64,000 nucleotides of DNA from Saccharothrix australiensis (GTDB lineage: Bacteria > Actinomycetota > Actinomycetes > Mycobacteriales > Pseudonocardiaceae), in the NCBI RefSeq assembly GCF_003634935.1, contig NZ_RBXO01000001.1, positions 2,629,501-2,693,500 of the forward strand. Reading direction: 5' to 3'. This document shows, one piece after another, positions 53,917 through 62,049 of the stretch. The notes under the pieces were generated by a model, which had not been told where the DNA came from, searched no databases, and saw only the letters and a list, made by a program, of their open reading frames with translations. Position numbers and translations under genes: made by a program. The number at the start of each line of letters is the position of its first letter. The stretch's first letter is position 1.

Positions 53917-54675
53917 CCCCGGTGCCGGCGCGCCGCCGGTCGCCACCCGGTCCGGCGTCGACCGCCTGCCGGGGCGCCGACCGGGTGCGCCGGGCCGCGT
54001 GGCGGCGACCCGGTGGCGCCGTGCTCGCCCTCGACCGTCCACAGGGGACTGTCGGTGTCCCCGATCGGTCGAATGCCGTGGGGTGACGGGCTTCCGGCCG
54101 GTGTGGCGGCGGGCGTGCCAGGGTACCCGTGGAGCGCCGAGGTGCGCCGTGGGTTGTCGCGACAACGTCGTCGTGCCGGTGCTCTCGGCCCCGCCACCGC
54201 GGTCGGGGCCGGCGCCGGCCGGTCCCGACCGCCCCCGCCGCCCTCCGGCCCGATGTCACCGCCGCCCTCCGGATCGGCCGGCGCGTGAGGCCGGTCACGC
54301 CGGCGTCGCGGGTGGCGCGTGCCGGCGGTAGCGCAGGTCCGGCGGGATGGCACGGCGTTTTCCCACAGTGAGGATCGCCGTGATCCGCGCGCCCGGTCAG
54401 GCGTACAACGGAACGTGGATCACATCGGGGGTGATCCACGGCCGGGTCGCGCCGGTGTGCTGTGGACGACCTGGAGGCCCTCGTCCGCGCGGGGACCGCC
54501 GGTCGCGAACAGCACCAGGAAGGCGATGTTGTTGAGGATGCCGATCGGCCGGTCCCAGGGGTTCCGCCTGGTCCCCGGTCACACGTGCCGCGCGTCGGCG
54601 TCGGAACCCGGCACGGCGCTCCGTCCCGTCGGTACGGCGGTGGGAAGCGCCACGGTCGCCGCGTTTGACGATCAT
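53917..54675. other. Gene-poor region upstream of the radical SAM gene
   Basis: About 760 bp with no intact gene. On the minus strand, 54465-54570 reads as a short protein-like stretch (RPIGILNNIAFLVLFATGGP) with nearly all codons ending in G or C, closed by an upstream in-frame TGA; it may be a gene remnant. At 54415-54439, GTGGATCA and TGATCCAC form an 8-bp inverted repeat downstream of TACAAC (possible promoter and operator). The rest is repeat-free high-GC sequence in which I see nothing. Confidence 0.4.
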
Positions 54676-54691
54676 TCGAACGCGTGTTCGA
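54676..54691 (+). promoter_or_regulatory. Perfect LexA (SOS) box before the radical SAM gene
   Basis: TCGAACGCGTGTTCGA matches the actinobacterial LexA consensus TCGAAC-N4-GTTCGA at every defined position and is extended by T and A to an 18-bp palindrome. It lies 9 bp before ATG 54700, so bound LexA should block initiation. Confidence 0.92.
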
Positions 54692-54699
54692 ATGAGGTC

Positions 54700-56601
54700 A
54701 TGCGATGGGACGGGCAGAAGGACGCGGCGGATCGACAGCAGGTCCTGCCGGGTTTGCCGGGACTGGTCCGCAGCGTGCGGACCCCGGAGTTCTCCGACGT
54801 CGTGTTCCACGAGGTGCGCGCCAAGTCCGTGCTCAACCGGGTCACCGGCGGGCGGTTGCCGTTCGAGTGGACGGTCAACCCGTACCGGGGCTGCACGCAC
54901 GGCTGCACCTACTGCCTGGCCGGTGACACGCCCGTCCTGCTGGCCGACGGCCGCACCAAGCCGATCGCGGAACTCTCCGTCGGGGAGGAGGTGTTCGGCA
55001 CCCGTGAAGGCCGCTACGTCGTCACGCGCGTGAAGGCGCACTGGACGACCGTCAAACCCGCCTACCGGCTGACGCTGGAGGACGGCACGCAGGTCGTCGC
55101 GAGCGGCGACCACCGGTTCCTCACCACCGACGGCTGGAAGCACCTCGCGCCGGGCCGCTGCGCCGACTTCGAGGAGCGCCCGTTCCTGGCGAGGGGCGTG
55201 CGGCTGGTCGGCACGGGCCGGTTCGCCGCACCACCCACCGGGAACGACGACTACCAGCGCGGCTACCTGTGGGGCGTGGTGCGCGGCGGGCTCCCCGGCG
55301 ACCCGGACGTGCGCGCGCGGGCGCAGGAGTACGCCAAGGGCCCGATCCCGCGCGAGAGCGACCTGGTCGAGTGGCCGACGACGCCCGGCGAGGACTGGTC
55401 GAAGGGCTTCCTGGCGGGGTTGTTCGACTCGCGCGGCACGGCCACCGGCGGCGAGCTGGTGCTGTCCAGTTCGGACAGCGTGGTGTTCGAGGCGGCGGTG
55501 CTGGCGTTGCTGCGCCTGCGGATACCGCACGTGGTCGAGGTGCGCGGGGTGCGGATCACCGGCGGGCTCGCCGAGAAGCTGCGCTTCCTGCACCTGACGG
55601 GCCCGGTGGTGGCGCGCGGCAACGCGGTGGAGGGCGCGGCGGTGCCGTCCACCGGGAAGCTCGGCGTCGTGTCGGTGGAAGCGCTCGGCGTCACGCGGAC
55701 GCTGTACGACATCACCACCGGCACCGGCGACTTCATCGCGAACGGCCTGGTCAGCCACAACTGCTTCGCCCGCAACACCCACACCTACCTCGACCTCGAC
55801 GCCGGGCGCGACTTCGACTCCCAGGTCGTGGTGAAGGTCAACGCGGTGGAGGTGCTGACGGCGCAGCTGAAGTCCCGGCGGTGGCGGCGCGAGCACGTCG
55901 CGATGGGCACCAACACCGACCCGTACCAGCGGGCCGAGGGCCGGTACGCGCTGATGCCGGGCATCATCCGGGCGTTGGCGGACTCGGGCACGCCCTTCTC
56001 CGTGCTGACCAAGGGGACCGTGCTGGCGCGGGACATCCCGCTGCTGCGCGAGGCGGCGGCGCGGGTGCCGGTGGGCGTGGGCGTGTCGATCGCCCTGCTG
56101 GACCGGGAGTTGCAGGCGCGGCTGGAGCCGGGCACGCCGAGCCCGCGGGCGCGGCTGGACCTGGTGCGCCGGGTCCGCGAGGCCGGGTTGCCGTGCGGGG
56201 TGTTCGTCGCGCCCGTGCTGCCGGGGCTGACCGACTCGGTGGACCGGCTGGACGAGCTGCTGGGTGGGATCGCGGCGGCGGGGGCGTCCGGGGTGACCGT
56301 GCTGCCCCTGCACCTGCGGCCGGGCGCGCGGGAGTGGTTCGGGCGGTGGCTGGTGCGGGAGCGGCCGGACCTGGTCGAGGAGTACCGCGAGCTGTACGCG
56401 CGCGGGGCGTACGTGGACGCGCGGTACCGCCGTCGACTGGCCGCGCGGATCGAGCCGCTGCTGCGGCGGCACGGGCTGGACACGAGGCGCGGCCTGGACC
56501 GGTCGGGTGCGGACGACGACGCGGTGTGGCCGGAGGGCAGCCTGCCCGGCGTGGCGGAGAACGCGCGCGTGGTCGACCAGGAGCAACTGACCCTGCTCTG
56601 A
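54700..56601 (+). CDS. Intein-containing Rv2578c-family radical SAM protein
   Basis: A 633-residue precursor. Without its intein it would be a ~350-residue radical SAM protein of the Rv2578c (SplB-like) family: LPFEWTVNPYRGCTHGCTY, then CFARNTHTYLDLDAGRDFDS, VAMGTNTDPYQRAEGRYALM, VLTKGTVLARDIPLLREAAA and VGVGVSIALLDRELQARLEP. The [4Fe-4S] motif CxxxCxxC is C65, C69 and, after splicing, C355; in the unspliced protein the cluster site is broken. Start ATG 54700 is preceded by GAGG at 2 nt and by a perfect LexA box. I recall Rv2578c being listed as LexA-regulated in M. tuberculosis. Role in DNA damage response unknown. Confidence 0.93.
   Translation: MRWDGQKDAADRQQVLPGLPGLVRSVRTPEFSDVVFHEVRAKSVLNRVTGGRLPFEWTVNPYRGCTHGCTYCLAGDTPVLLADGRTKPIAELSVGEEVFGTREGRYVVTRVKAHWTTVKPAYRLTLEDGTQVVASGDHRFLTTDGWKHLAPGRCADFEERPFLARGVRLVGTGRFAAPPTGNDDYQRGYLWGVVRGGLPGDPDVRARAQEYAKGPIPRESDLVEWPTTPGEDWSKGFLAGLFDSRGTATGGELVLSSSDSVVFEAAVLALLRLRIPHVVEVRGVRITGGLAEKLRFLHLTGPVVARGNAVEGAAVPSTGKLGVVSVEALGVTRTLYDITTGTGDFIANGLVSHNCFARNTHTYLDLDAGRDFDSQVVVKVNAVEVLTAQLKSRRWRREHVAMGTNTDPYQRAEGRYALMPGIIRALADSGTPFSVLTKGTVLARDIPLLREAAARVPVGVGVSIALLDRELQARLEPGTPSPRARLDLVRRVREAGLPCGVFVAPVLPGLTDSVDRLDELLGGIAAAGASGVTVLPLHLRPGAREWFGRWLVRERPDLVEEYRELYARGAYVDARYRRRLAARIEPLLRRHGLDTRRGLDRSGADDDAVWPEGSLPGVAENARVVDQEQLTLL
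54913..55761 (+). other. Intein inside the radical SAM cluster motif
   Basis: A 283-residue intein (residues 72-354). Block A is CLAGDTPVLLADGRTKPIAE with splice Cys1; block B is LEDGTQVVASGDHRFLTTDG with the conserved T/G..H. Block F/G is LYDITTGTGDFIANGLVSHN, ending in His-Asn before the +1 Cys355. Two LAGLIDADG-like remnants lie between: GYLWGVVRGGLPGD (no catalytic Asp) and GFLAGLFDSRGT. The homing endonuclease is therefore probably inactive, while splicing residues look intact. The insertion lies between the second and third cluster cysteines, and the +1 nucleophile is itself the third ligand. Confidence 0.92.
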
Positions 56602-56653
56602 CACCACCCGTCCCGACGCTGCTTCCGATCGCGCGGGACGGAAGCCTTTCAGC

Positions 56654-56864
56654 TTTTGAAGCAACGGGACCGCAGCAGGGTGAGCACGGGCTCAACGCGC
56701 TCGAAGCTCGGAGCTGGAACGGATGGGGGATCGGCGCGGCGGATTCGTGCTCAGGCGAGGGGGTGGTCCAGTTGCGTGGCGTTCCCGACGACCGTCCAGG
56801 ACTTGCGAGCCTTCCGGGCGCGTGGAGTCCGTGGTTCCCTGGCTGTGGTGGCGTTGCGTAGAAA
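56654..56864 (+). mobile_element. MITE-like element, copy A
   Basis: About 211 bp with terminal inverted repeats. The left end TTTTGAAGCAACGGGACCGC (from 56654) is mirrored at the right end by a degenerate complement ending GGCGTTGCGTAGAAAA near 56864. The interior contains the 30-bp core 56739-56768 and CCCGACGACCGTCCA (56784-56798), both found in inverted orientation in copy B. No transposase gene. No clear target duplication seen. Confidence 0.65.
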
Positions 56865-56954
56865 ATCTGATGGGCTTCAGTCCTGGGGGTAGGGGTGTCG
56901 TGCTCCTGTGGCCCCCGGTTCGTGGTCCCCGGTTCGGGGCTTTGCGGTTCTTGG

Positions 56955-57170
56955 TTTTGGAGCAGCGGGACCACGGCAGGGTGAGCATGGAGTGCGCGTG
57001 CCTGGAAGGTTGCCGGGTCTTGGACGGTCGTCGGGGACGCTACGCAGAATGACCACCCCCTCGCCTGGATACGAATCCGCCGTTCGGATCTCCCGTCTGT
57101 TCGGCCAGCAGTGACCGCGACCCAGGCGCGTTGAGTTCGTGGTCCCTCTGCTGTGGCCCGTTGCTCCGTA
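56955..57170 (-). mobile_element. MITE-like element, copy B (inverted)
   Basis: About 215 bp, the reverse complement of copy A. It begins TTTTGGAGCAGCGGGACCAC (16 of 20 identical to the copy A end after TTTT) and ends CTGTGGCCCGTTGCTCC, the complement of the same terminal sequence. Core matches to copy A: 57051-57080 (27 of 30 identical) and 57021-57035 (15 of 15). Read on the minus strand it encodes ADSYPGEGVVILRSVPDDRP, against ADSCSGEGVVQLRGVPDDRP in copy A. Confidence 0.65.
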
Positions 57171-57263
57171 ACCGGCCAGGCACGAGTAGGCGGCGACAGC
57201 GGGGGGAATCGGCACCTCGGTCGTCCTTGCCATGCATCGTGGGCATGGCGACCTGGATCACAA

Positions 57264-57291
57264 TCGACTGCCGTACGTCGTACGGTACAAT
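57264..57291 (+). promoter_or_regulatory. Promoter with operator dyad for the NTF2-like gene
   Basis: -35 TCGACT (57264-57269), 16-bp spacer, -10 TACAAT (57286-57291). The spacer is occupied almost entirely by the perfect dyad CCGTACG-T-CGTACGG (57271-57285), ideally placed for a repressor. The ATG at 57299 lies where transcription would start, so the mRNA is probably leaderless. Confidence 0.7.
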
Positions 57292-57298
57292 GTACGGC

Positions 57299-57706
57299 AT
57301 GAGTGCTGTGCCGGGTAGTGGTGCTGGGTTCGTACCGACCGACGAGGACGTGGCGGGCGTCCTGGAGTGGTTCGCGCAGTGGGACGCCTTGGCGGTCGCC
57401 AAGGACGTCGAAGCGATGGCCGGGATGGCGTTGTTCCCGGTCAACGCCGTGACCGACGGGTCGGCCGAGTCGTGGGACCGGGCCCGGTTCCTCACCGACA
57501 TGGCCGCCCAGCTCGGTGACGGTGACGGTGACGTGCAGATGGAGTCCGTGCGGACGCCGATCTTCCTCAACGCCGGCCTGGTGTTCGTCGTCACCGACGC
57601 GACCATCACGGTGGGCGAGTACTCGCAGGTGGTGCGGTACGGCGACCTCCTGGTGAAGGTCGACGGGAAGTGGCTGTTCCAGACGATGGTGCAGGGCGGC
57701 TGGTAG
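57299..57706 (+). CDS. NTF2/SnoaL-like (DUF4440-type) protein
   Basis: A 135-residue protein of the nuclear transport factor 2-like fold. Pattern: VAGVLEWFAQWDALAVAKDV (helix pair), DRARFLTDMAAQLGDGDGDV, then beta strands FLNAGLVFVVTDATITVGEY and YGDLLVKVDGKWLFQTMVQG. It is close to hypothetical/steroid-isomerase-like small proteins that bind hydrophobic ligands. ATG 57299 is chosen because it coincides with the predicted transcription start; ATG 57290 is in frame but would overlap the -10 box. No Shine-Dalgarno site. Possible functional link to the following tetR operon is unproven. Confidence 0.8.
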   Translation: MSAVPGSGAGFVPTDEDVAGVLEWFAQWDALAVAKDVEAMAGMALFPVNAVTDGSAESWDRARFLTDMAAQLGDGDGDVQMESVRTPIFLNAGLVFVVTDATITVGEYSQVVRYGDLLVKVDGKWLFQTMVQGGW

Positions 57707-57718
57707 TCGGGTGCCCGG

Positions 57719-57764
57719 TCCGCGTCACTAACAATCAGTCTTGACTGTTTGTTAGTGACGCGGA
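57719..57764. promoter_or_regulatory. 46-bp near-perfect dyad before tetR (operator and/or terminator)
   Basis: Arms 57719-57740 and 57743-57764 are complementary at 21 of 22 positions (mismatch at 57735/57748) around a 2-bp centre. The arm contains GCGTCACTAACAA, and the centre contains CAGTCTTGACTG, giving a -35-like TTGACT at 57741. It fills the gap between the NTF2-like gene and tetR, so it may terminate the first transcript and serve as TetR operator for the second. Confidence 0.8.
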
Positions 57765-57775
57765 ACACTCGGCGC

Positions 57776-58378
57776 GTGGCCACCGGGACGAGGCAGCGCC
57801 AGGCCGACCGCAGTCGTTCGACGCGGCGCAGGCTCCTGGTGGCGACCGTCGAGTGCCTCGTCGAGCTGGGCTGGTCGGGCACGACGACCACGGTGGTCGC
57901 CGAGCGCGCGGGCGTGTCCCGAGGCGCGCAGCTCCACCACTTCCGCACGCGCGGCGAACTCGTCGCGGCGGCGGTCGAGCACCTCGGCGCGGAGAGCGTG
58001 CTCCACCTGAAGGAACGGGCCGCGCGGCTGGCCGGGGAGCCGCCGGCGGAACGCATACCGGCGGTGGTCGAGCTGATCGCCGACTTCTACGCCAGCGACC
58101 TGTTCACCGCCGCCCTGGAGCTGTGGGTCGCCGCGCGCACCGACGCCGACCTCAAGACCGTCGTCGTGCCGCTGGAGGCGCGCCTGGGCCGGGAGACCCA
58201 CCGCCTCGCGGTGGAACTGCTGGCCGCCGACGAGGCCAAGCCCGGTGTCCGGGAGGCCGTGCAGATCACGCTGGACCTCGTGCGCGGCCTGGCGTTGGCC
58301 AACCAGCTCACCGACGACGGCAAGCGGCGCGCGCGGCTCGTCCGGCACTGGGCGCGGATGCTGGAGGCCGCCCTGTGA
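57776..58378 (+). CDS. TetR family regulator of the AtuA-type operon
   Basis: A 200-residue repressor. The helix-turn-helix is [20 protein letters not shown] through [20 protein letters not shown], followed by a ligand-binding domain ([40 protein letters not shown]) of the type that binds acyl-CoA or similar ligands. GTG 57776 ([20 protein letters not shown]) fits related proteins; GTG 57755 and TTG 57749 extend into the dyad. It is the first gene of a run of 4-nt overlapping genes and very likely controls them, through the dyad at 57719-57764. Confidence 0.9.
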   Translation: MATGTRQRQADRSRSTRRRLLVATVECLVELGWSGTTTTVVAERAGVSRGAQLHHFRTRGELVAAAVEHLGAESVLHLKERAARLAGEPPAERIPAVVELIADFYASDLFTAALELWVAARTDADLKTVVVPLEARLGRETHRLAVELLAADEAKPGVREAVQITLDLVRGLALANQLTDDGKRRARLVRHWARMLEAAL

Positions 58379-59208
58379 TCACCGACCTGATGGCAGACCT
58401 GCGCGCGGAGAGCGCAGCGCTGGACGACCTCGTCGCGCCGCTGGACGACTGGGCCGTGCCCACGCCCGCGGCGGGGTGGACGATCGCGCACCAGATCGGC
58501 CACCTGCGCTGGACCGACCGGGTCGCCGTGCTCGCCGCGACCGAACCGGCCGCGTTCGCCGCCCTGCTCGCGACGGCACCGCCGGACCTGGTGGACCGGG
58601 GCGCGGCGGAGCCCGTGACGCTCGGGCAGTGGCGCGCCGGGCGGGTGGCGTTGGAGCGGGCGCTGCTCGCCGTGCCGCCGGGCGTGAAGGTGCCCTGGTT
58701 CGGGCCGCCGATGAGCCCGACCAGCATGGTGACCGCTCGGCTGATGGAGACGTGGGCGCACGGCCAGGACGTGGCCGACGCGCTCGGCGTGACCCGTGCG
58801 CCGACCGCGCGGCTCAAGCACGTGGCGCACATCGCCGTGCGGGCGTTCGGGTACGCGTTCCTGGTCAACGGCTTGGCTGCGCCGGCCGAACCGGTGCGCG
58901 TCGAGCTGACCGGTCCCGGTGGCGAGCCGTGGGCGTGGGGTCCGGTGGACGCCGCGAACCGGATCACCGGACCGGCGCTGGACTTCTGCCTGCTGGCGAC
59001 CCGGCGGCGGCACCGGGACGACCTGGCGGTGACGGCGGTCGGCGAGGTGGCCGAGGCGTGGGTGCCGATCGCGCAGGCGTTCGCCGGGCCGCCCGGACCG
59101 GCGCGCGGCCGGGGCGCGGGTCCGGCGGAGTCGGCGGTTGGTCGGGCCGCGGGTGGCGCGGGTTCGGCGGAACCGGGCGACAAGCGGGGCGCGGGTGGGC
59201 GCTCGTGA
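58375..59208 (+). CDS. TIGR03084 family protein (mycothiol-dependent isomerase-like fold)
   Basis: A 277-residue protein of the TIGR03084 family, related to DinB/maleylpyruvate isomerases. Metal-ligand-like His residues appear in [20 protein letters not shown] and [29 protein letters not shown] and [20 protein letters not shown] are the family's blocks. The last ~35 residues (Gly/Ala/Arg-rich, [20 protein letters not shown]) extend past the family's usual end. GTG 58375 overlaps tetR by 4 nt. In actinobacteria this family regularly accompanies AtuA-type operons; the reaction is unknown. Confidence 0.87.
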   Translation: MITDLMADLRAESAALDDLVAPLDDWAVPTPAAGWTIAHQIGHLRWTDRVAVLAATEPAAFAALLATAPPDLVDRGAAEPVTLGQWRAGRVALERALLAVPPGVKVPWFGPPMSPTSMVTARLMETWAHGQDVADALGVTRAPTARLKHVAHIAVRAFGYAFLVNGLAAPAEPVRVELTGPGGEPWAWGPVDAANRITGPALDFCLLATRRRHRDDLAVTAVGEVAEAWVPIAQAFAGPPGPARGRGAGPAESAVGRAAGGAGSAEPGDKRGAGGRS

Positions 59209-60446
59209 TCCGCATCGGCAACGCGTCCGGCTTCTACGGCGACCGGTTCTCGGCCGTCCGCGACATGCTGGAGGGCGGCGGGCTCGACGTCCTGACCGGC
59301 GACTACCTGGCCGAGCTGACCATGCTCATCCTCGGCCGCGACCGGGCGCGCGACCCGGACCTCGGGTACGCCCGGACGTTCCTGCGGCAGCTGGAGGAGT
59401 CCCTCGGCCTGGCGCTTGACCGCGGCGTGCGGATCGTGTCCAACGCGGGCGGCCTCAACCCGGCCGGGCTCGCGGCGGCGATCGACCGGCTCGGGCTGGG
59501 CGCGAAGGTCGCCCACGTGATCGGCGACGACGTGCGGGACCGGTTCCCGGACGCGTTGACCGCCAACGCCTACCTCGGCGCGTGGGGCATCGCCGAGGCC
59601 CTGTCGGCCGGCGCGGACGTCGTGGTCACCGGCCGGGTCACCGACGCGTCGCTGGTGGTCGGGCCGGCCGCCGCCCACTTCGGGTGGGCGCGCGACGACT
59701 GGTCCGCGCTGGCCGGCGCGACCGTCGCCGGGCACGTGCTCGAATGCGGCACGCAGGCGACCGGCGGGAACCACCCCTTCTTCACCGGGATCGACGCCGT
59801 GCGGCCGGGTTTCCCGATCGCCGAGGTCGACGCGGACGGCTCGGCGCTGATCACCAAGCAGGCCGGCACGGGCGGCGCGGTCACCGTCGACACCGTCACC
59901 GCGCAACTGCTGTACGAGATCGGCGACCCCGCCTACCCCGGACCGGACGTGGTGAGCCACTTCGACACGATCCGCCTGGCGCCGCACCCGCGCGGGGTGC
60001 GGATCTCCGGTGTCCGGGGCAGCGCGCCGCCGGAGACCCTGAAGGTGTGCCTGAACCACCTGGGCGGCTTCCGCAACGCGACCACGTTCGTCCTGTGTGG
60101 ACTCGACGTCGAGGAGAAGGCCGCGCTGGTGCGCCGCCAGGTGGAGGACGCGATCGGCGGTGAGGGCCTGACGTGGGCGCTGGCCCGCACCGACCACGTC
60201 GACGCGGACACCGAGGAGACCGCGAGCGCGTTGCTGCACGCCGTCGTCAAGACCGCCGACCCGGCGCGGGCCAAGGCTTTCTCCCGCGCGGTCGTCGAAC
60301 TGGCGCTGGGGTCCTACCCCGGTTTCCACGTGACCGCGCCGCCCGGTGACGGCACCCCGTTCGGGATCTGCCGGTCGGCGTACGTGCACCGGGAGTCCGT
60401 GGCGCACCAGGTGGTCCTGCCGGACGGGAAGGTGGTCGACGTATGA
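59205..60446 (+). CDS. Acyclic terpene utilization AtuA family protein (DUF1446)
   Basis: A 413-residue DUF1446 protein, homologous to the N-terminal part of Pseudomonas AtuA. Conserved blocks: [100 protein letters not shown] and [20 protein letters not shown]. AtuA is required for citronellol/geraniol breakdown in Pseudomonas, but its reaction is not established. GTG 59205 overlaps the preceding stop by 4 nt, and its own stop overlaps the next ATG. The C-terminal piece of long AtuA proteins is here a separate gene. Confidence 0.9.
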   Translation: MIRIGNASGFYGDRFSAVRDMLEGGGLDVLTGDYLAELTMLILGRDRARDPDLGYARTFLRQLEESLGLALDRGVRIVSNAGGLNPAGLAAAIDRLGLGAKVAHVIGDDVRDRFPDALTANAYLGAWGIAEALSAGADVVVTGRVTDASLVVGPAAAHFGWARDDWSALAGATVAGHVLECGTQATGGNHPFFTGIDAVRPGFPIAEVDADGSALITKQAGTGGAVTVDTVTAQLLYEIGDPAYPGPDVVSHFDTIRLAPHPRGVRISGVRGSAPPETLKVCLNHLGGFRNATTFVLCGLDVEEKAALVRRQVEDAIGGEGLTWALARTDHVDADTEETASALLHAVVKTADPARAKAFSRAVVELALGSYPGFHVTAPPGDGTPFGICRSAYVHRESVAHQVVLPDGKVVDV

Positions 60447-60763
60447 AGGTCCCGCTGGGCGCGATCGCCGGCGCGCGGTCCGGTGACAAGGGCGGCGACG
60501 CCAACGTGGGCGTGTGGGTGCGCACCGACGAGCAGTACGCCTGGCTGGTGGCGGAGCTGACCGTCGCGCGGCTCAAGGAGCTGCTGCCCGAGGCGGGCGC
60601 GGTGGACCGGTACGAGCTGCCGAACCTGCGCGCGCTGAACTTCGTGCTGCACGGCCTGCTCGGCGACGGCGTTGCCGCGTCCACCCGGTTCGACCCGCAG
60701 GCCAAGGCGTTGGGGGAGTGGCTGCGCTCGCGCCACGTCGAGGTGCCGGAGGCCCTGCTGTGA
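60443..60763 (+). CDS. AtuA-associated ferredoxin-fold protein
   Basis: A 106-residue protein equal to the C-terminal domain of fused AtuA proteins. VPLGAIAGARSGDKGGDANV is its signature, followed by LPNLRALNFVLHGLLGDGVA and [20 protein letters not shown] 60443 overlaps the AtuA stop by 4 nt. Its separation from AtuA is common in actinobacteria, and the two chains are expected to work together. Confidence 0.9.
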   Translation: MKVPLGAIAGARSGDKGGDANVGVWVRTDEQYAWLVAELTVARLKELLPEAGAVDRYELPNLRALNFVLHGLLGDGVAASTRFDPQAKALGEWLRSRHVEVPEALL

Positions 60764-62049
60764 CGGCGTCGCCCGGCGGCGCGGGCACCGGCCCCGCGGC
60801 GGTCCCGTCCGACGTGCCGGGCACCGGCCCCGCGACGGTCCCGTCCGATGTCGCGGGCACCGAACCCGCGACGGGCCCGTCCGACCTGCCGGGGGCCGGT
60901 GCCGCGACGGCGCCCTTCGACACCCCGGAGCGCCTCGACCTCCGGGCGACCGTGCGGAGGTTCACCGAGCGGGAGGTCGTGCCGCACCTGGCGGACTGGG
61001 AGCGCGCGGGCCGGCTGCCGCGCGAGCTGCACCGCGCGGCCGCGCGGATCGGCCTGCTGGGCATCGGTTTCCCCGAGCGCGTCGGCGGCGCGGGCGACCT
61101 GCTGGACACCGTGGTGCTGACCGAGGAGCTGATCCAGGCGGGCGGCTCGTCCGGCCTGGTCGCCGGGCTCCTCACGCACGGGATCGCGGTGCCGCACATC
61201 GTGGACGCCGGTGGCGACGACCTGGTCGACCGGTTCGTCCGGCCCGCGCTCGCCGGTGAGCTGATCGGCGCGCTGGCGGTCACCGAGCCCGGCGGCGGGT
61301 CGGACGTCGCGGCGTTGCGCACCACCGCGCGCCGGGAGGGCGACCACTACGTCGTCAACGGCGCCAAGGCGTTCATCACCTCCGGCGAGCGCGCGGACTT
61401 CGTGACCGCGGCGGTGCGCACGGGCGGGCCCGGCCACCGGGGGATCAGCCTGCTGGTGGTGGAGCGGGGCACGCCCGGCTTCGCCGTCGACCGGCGGCTG
61501 GACAAGATGGGCTGGCACTGCTCGGACACCGCCGACCTGTCCTTCGTGGACGTCCGGGTCCCGGTGGCGAACCTGGTCGGCGCGGAGAACGCCGGGTTCG
61601 GGCTCATCATGCGCCGGTTCCAGGTGGAGCGCGTGTCGCTCGCGGTGCAGGCGTACGCCACCGCGCAGCGGTGCCTCGACCTCGCGATCGACCACGCGCG
61701 GCGGCGCGAGACGTTCGGCCGGCCGCTGATCGGCCGCCAGGTGGTGCGGCACAAGCTGGTCGAGATGGCGCAGCGCGTCGACCTCGCCCGCGTCTACACC
61801 CGCGAGGTCGCCGTGCGCGTGGCCCGCGGCGAGGAGTGCGTGGCGCAGGTGTGCTTCGCCAAGAACGCCGCCGTGGAGGCGTGCTCGGCCGTCGTCGACG
61901 CCGCGGTGCAGCTGCACGGCGGCGCGGGCTACCTGCGCGACAGCGAGGTGGAGCGGCACTACCGGGACGCCCGCGTCCTGGGCATCGGCGGCGGCGCGAC
62001 CGAGGTGATGGTGGAACTGGCCGCGAAACGATTGGGGTTCACCGCATGA
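60760..62049 (+). CDS. Acyl-CoA dehydrogenase with repetitive N-terminal extension
   Basis: A 429-residue FAD enzyme that should introduce an alpha-beta double bond in an acyl-CoA, probably of a methyl-branched (citronellyl- or isovaleryl-like) chain. [20 protein letters not shown] and [17 protein letters not shown] are ACAD signatures; [20 protein letters not shown] and [20 protein letters not shown] complete the domain. The catalytic Glu appears to lie in the late [16 protein letters not shown] region. Residues ~9-54 are an extra segment of nearly four 12-residue repeats ([12 protein letters not shown] type), absent from the family. GTG 60760 overlaps the preceding gene by 4 nt. Confidence 0.9.
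   Translation: MTASPGGAGTGPAAVPSDVPGTGPATVPSDVAGTEPATGPSDLPGAGAATAPFDTPERLDLRATVRRFTEREVVPHLADWERAGRLPRELHRAAARIGLLGIGFPERVGGAGDLLDTVVLTEELIQAGGSSGLVAGLLTHGIAVPHIVDAGGDDLVDRFVRPALAGELIGALAVTEPGGGSDVAALRTTARREGDHYVVNGAKAFITSGERADFVTAAVRTGGPGHRGISLLVVERGTPGFAVDRRLDKMGWHCSDTADLSFVDVRVPVANLVGAENAGFGLIMRRFQVERVSLAVQAYATAQRCLDLAIDHARRRETFGRPLIGRQVVRHKLVEMAQRVDLARVYTREVAVRVARGEECVAQVCFAKNAAVEACSAVVDAAVQLHGGAGYLRDSEVERHYRDARVLGIGGGATEVMVELAAKRLGFTA
60784..60921 (+). repeat. 36-bp coding minisatellite in the acyl-CoA dehydrogenase gene
   Basis: Units at 60784, 60820 and 60856, plus a partial unit from 60892, each 36 bp and starting GGCACCGGCCCCGCG or a close variant. They encode [36 protein letters not shown] and [10 protein letters not shown]. 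In frame, not interrupted. Confidence 0.9.

Noticed and set aside
54462-54668. 68-codon plus-strand ORF (MDDLEALVRAGTAGREQHQE...)
   Set aside because: The opposite strand has the better G/C third-position pattern over the same bases, and neither reads as a complete protein.
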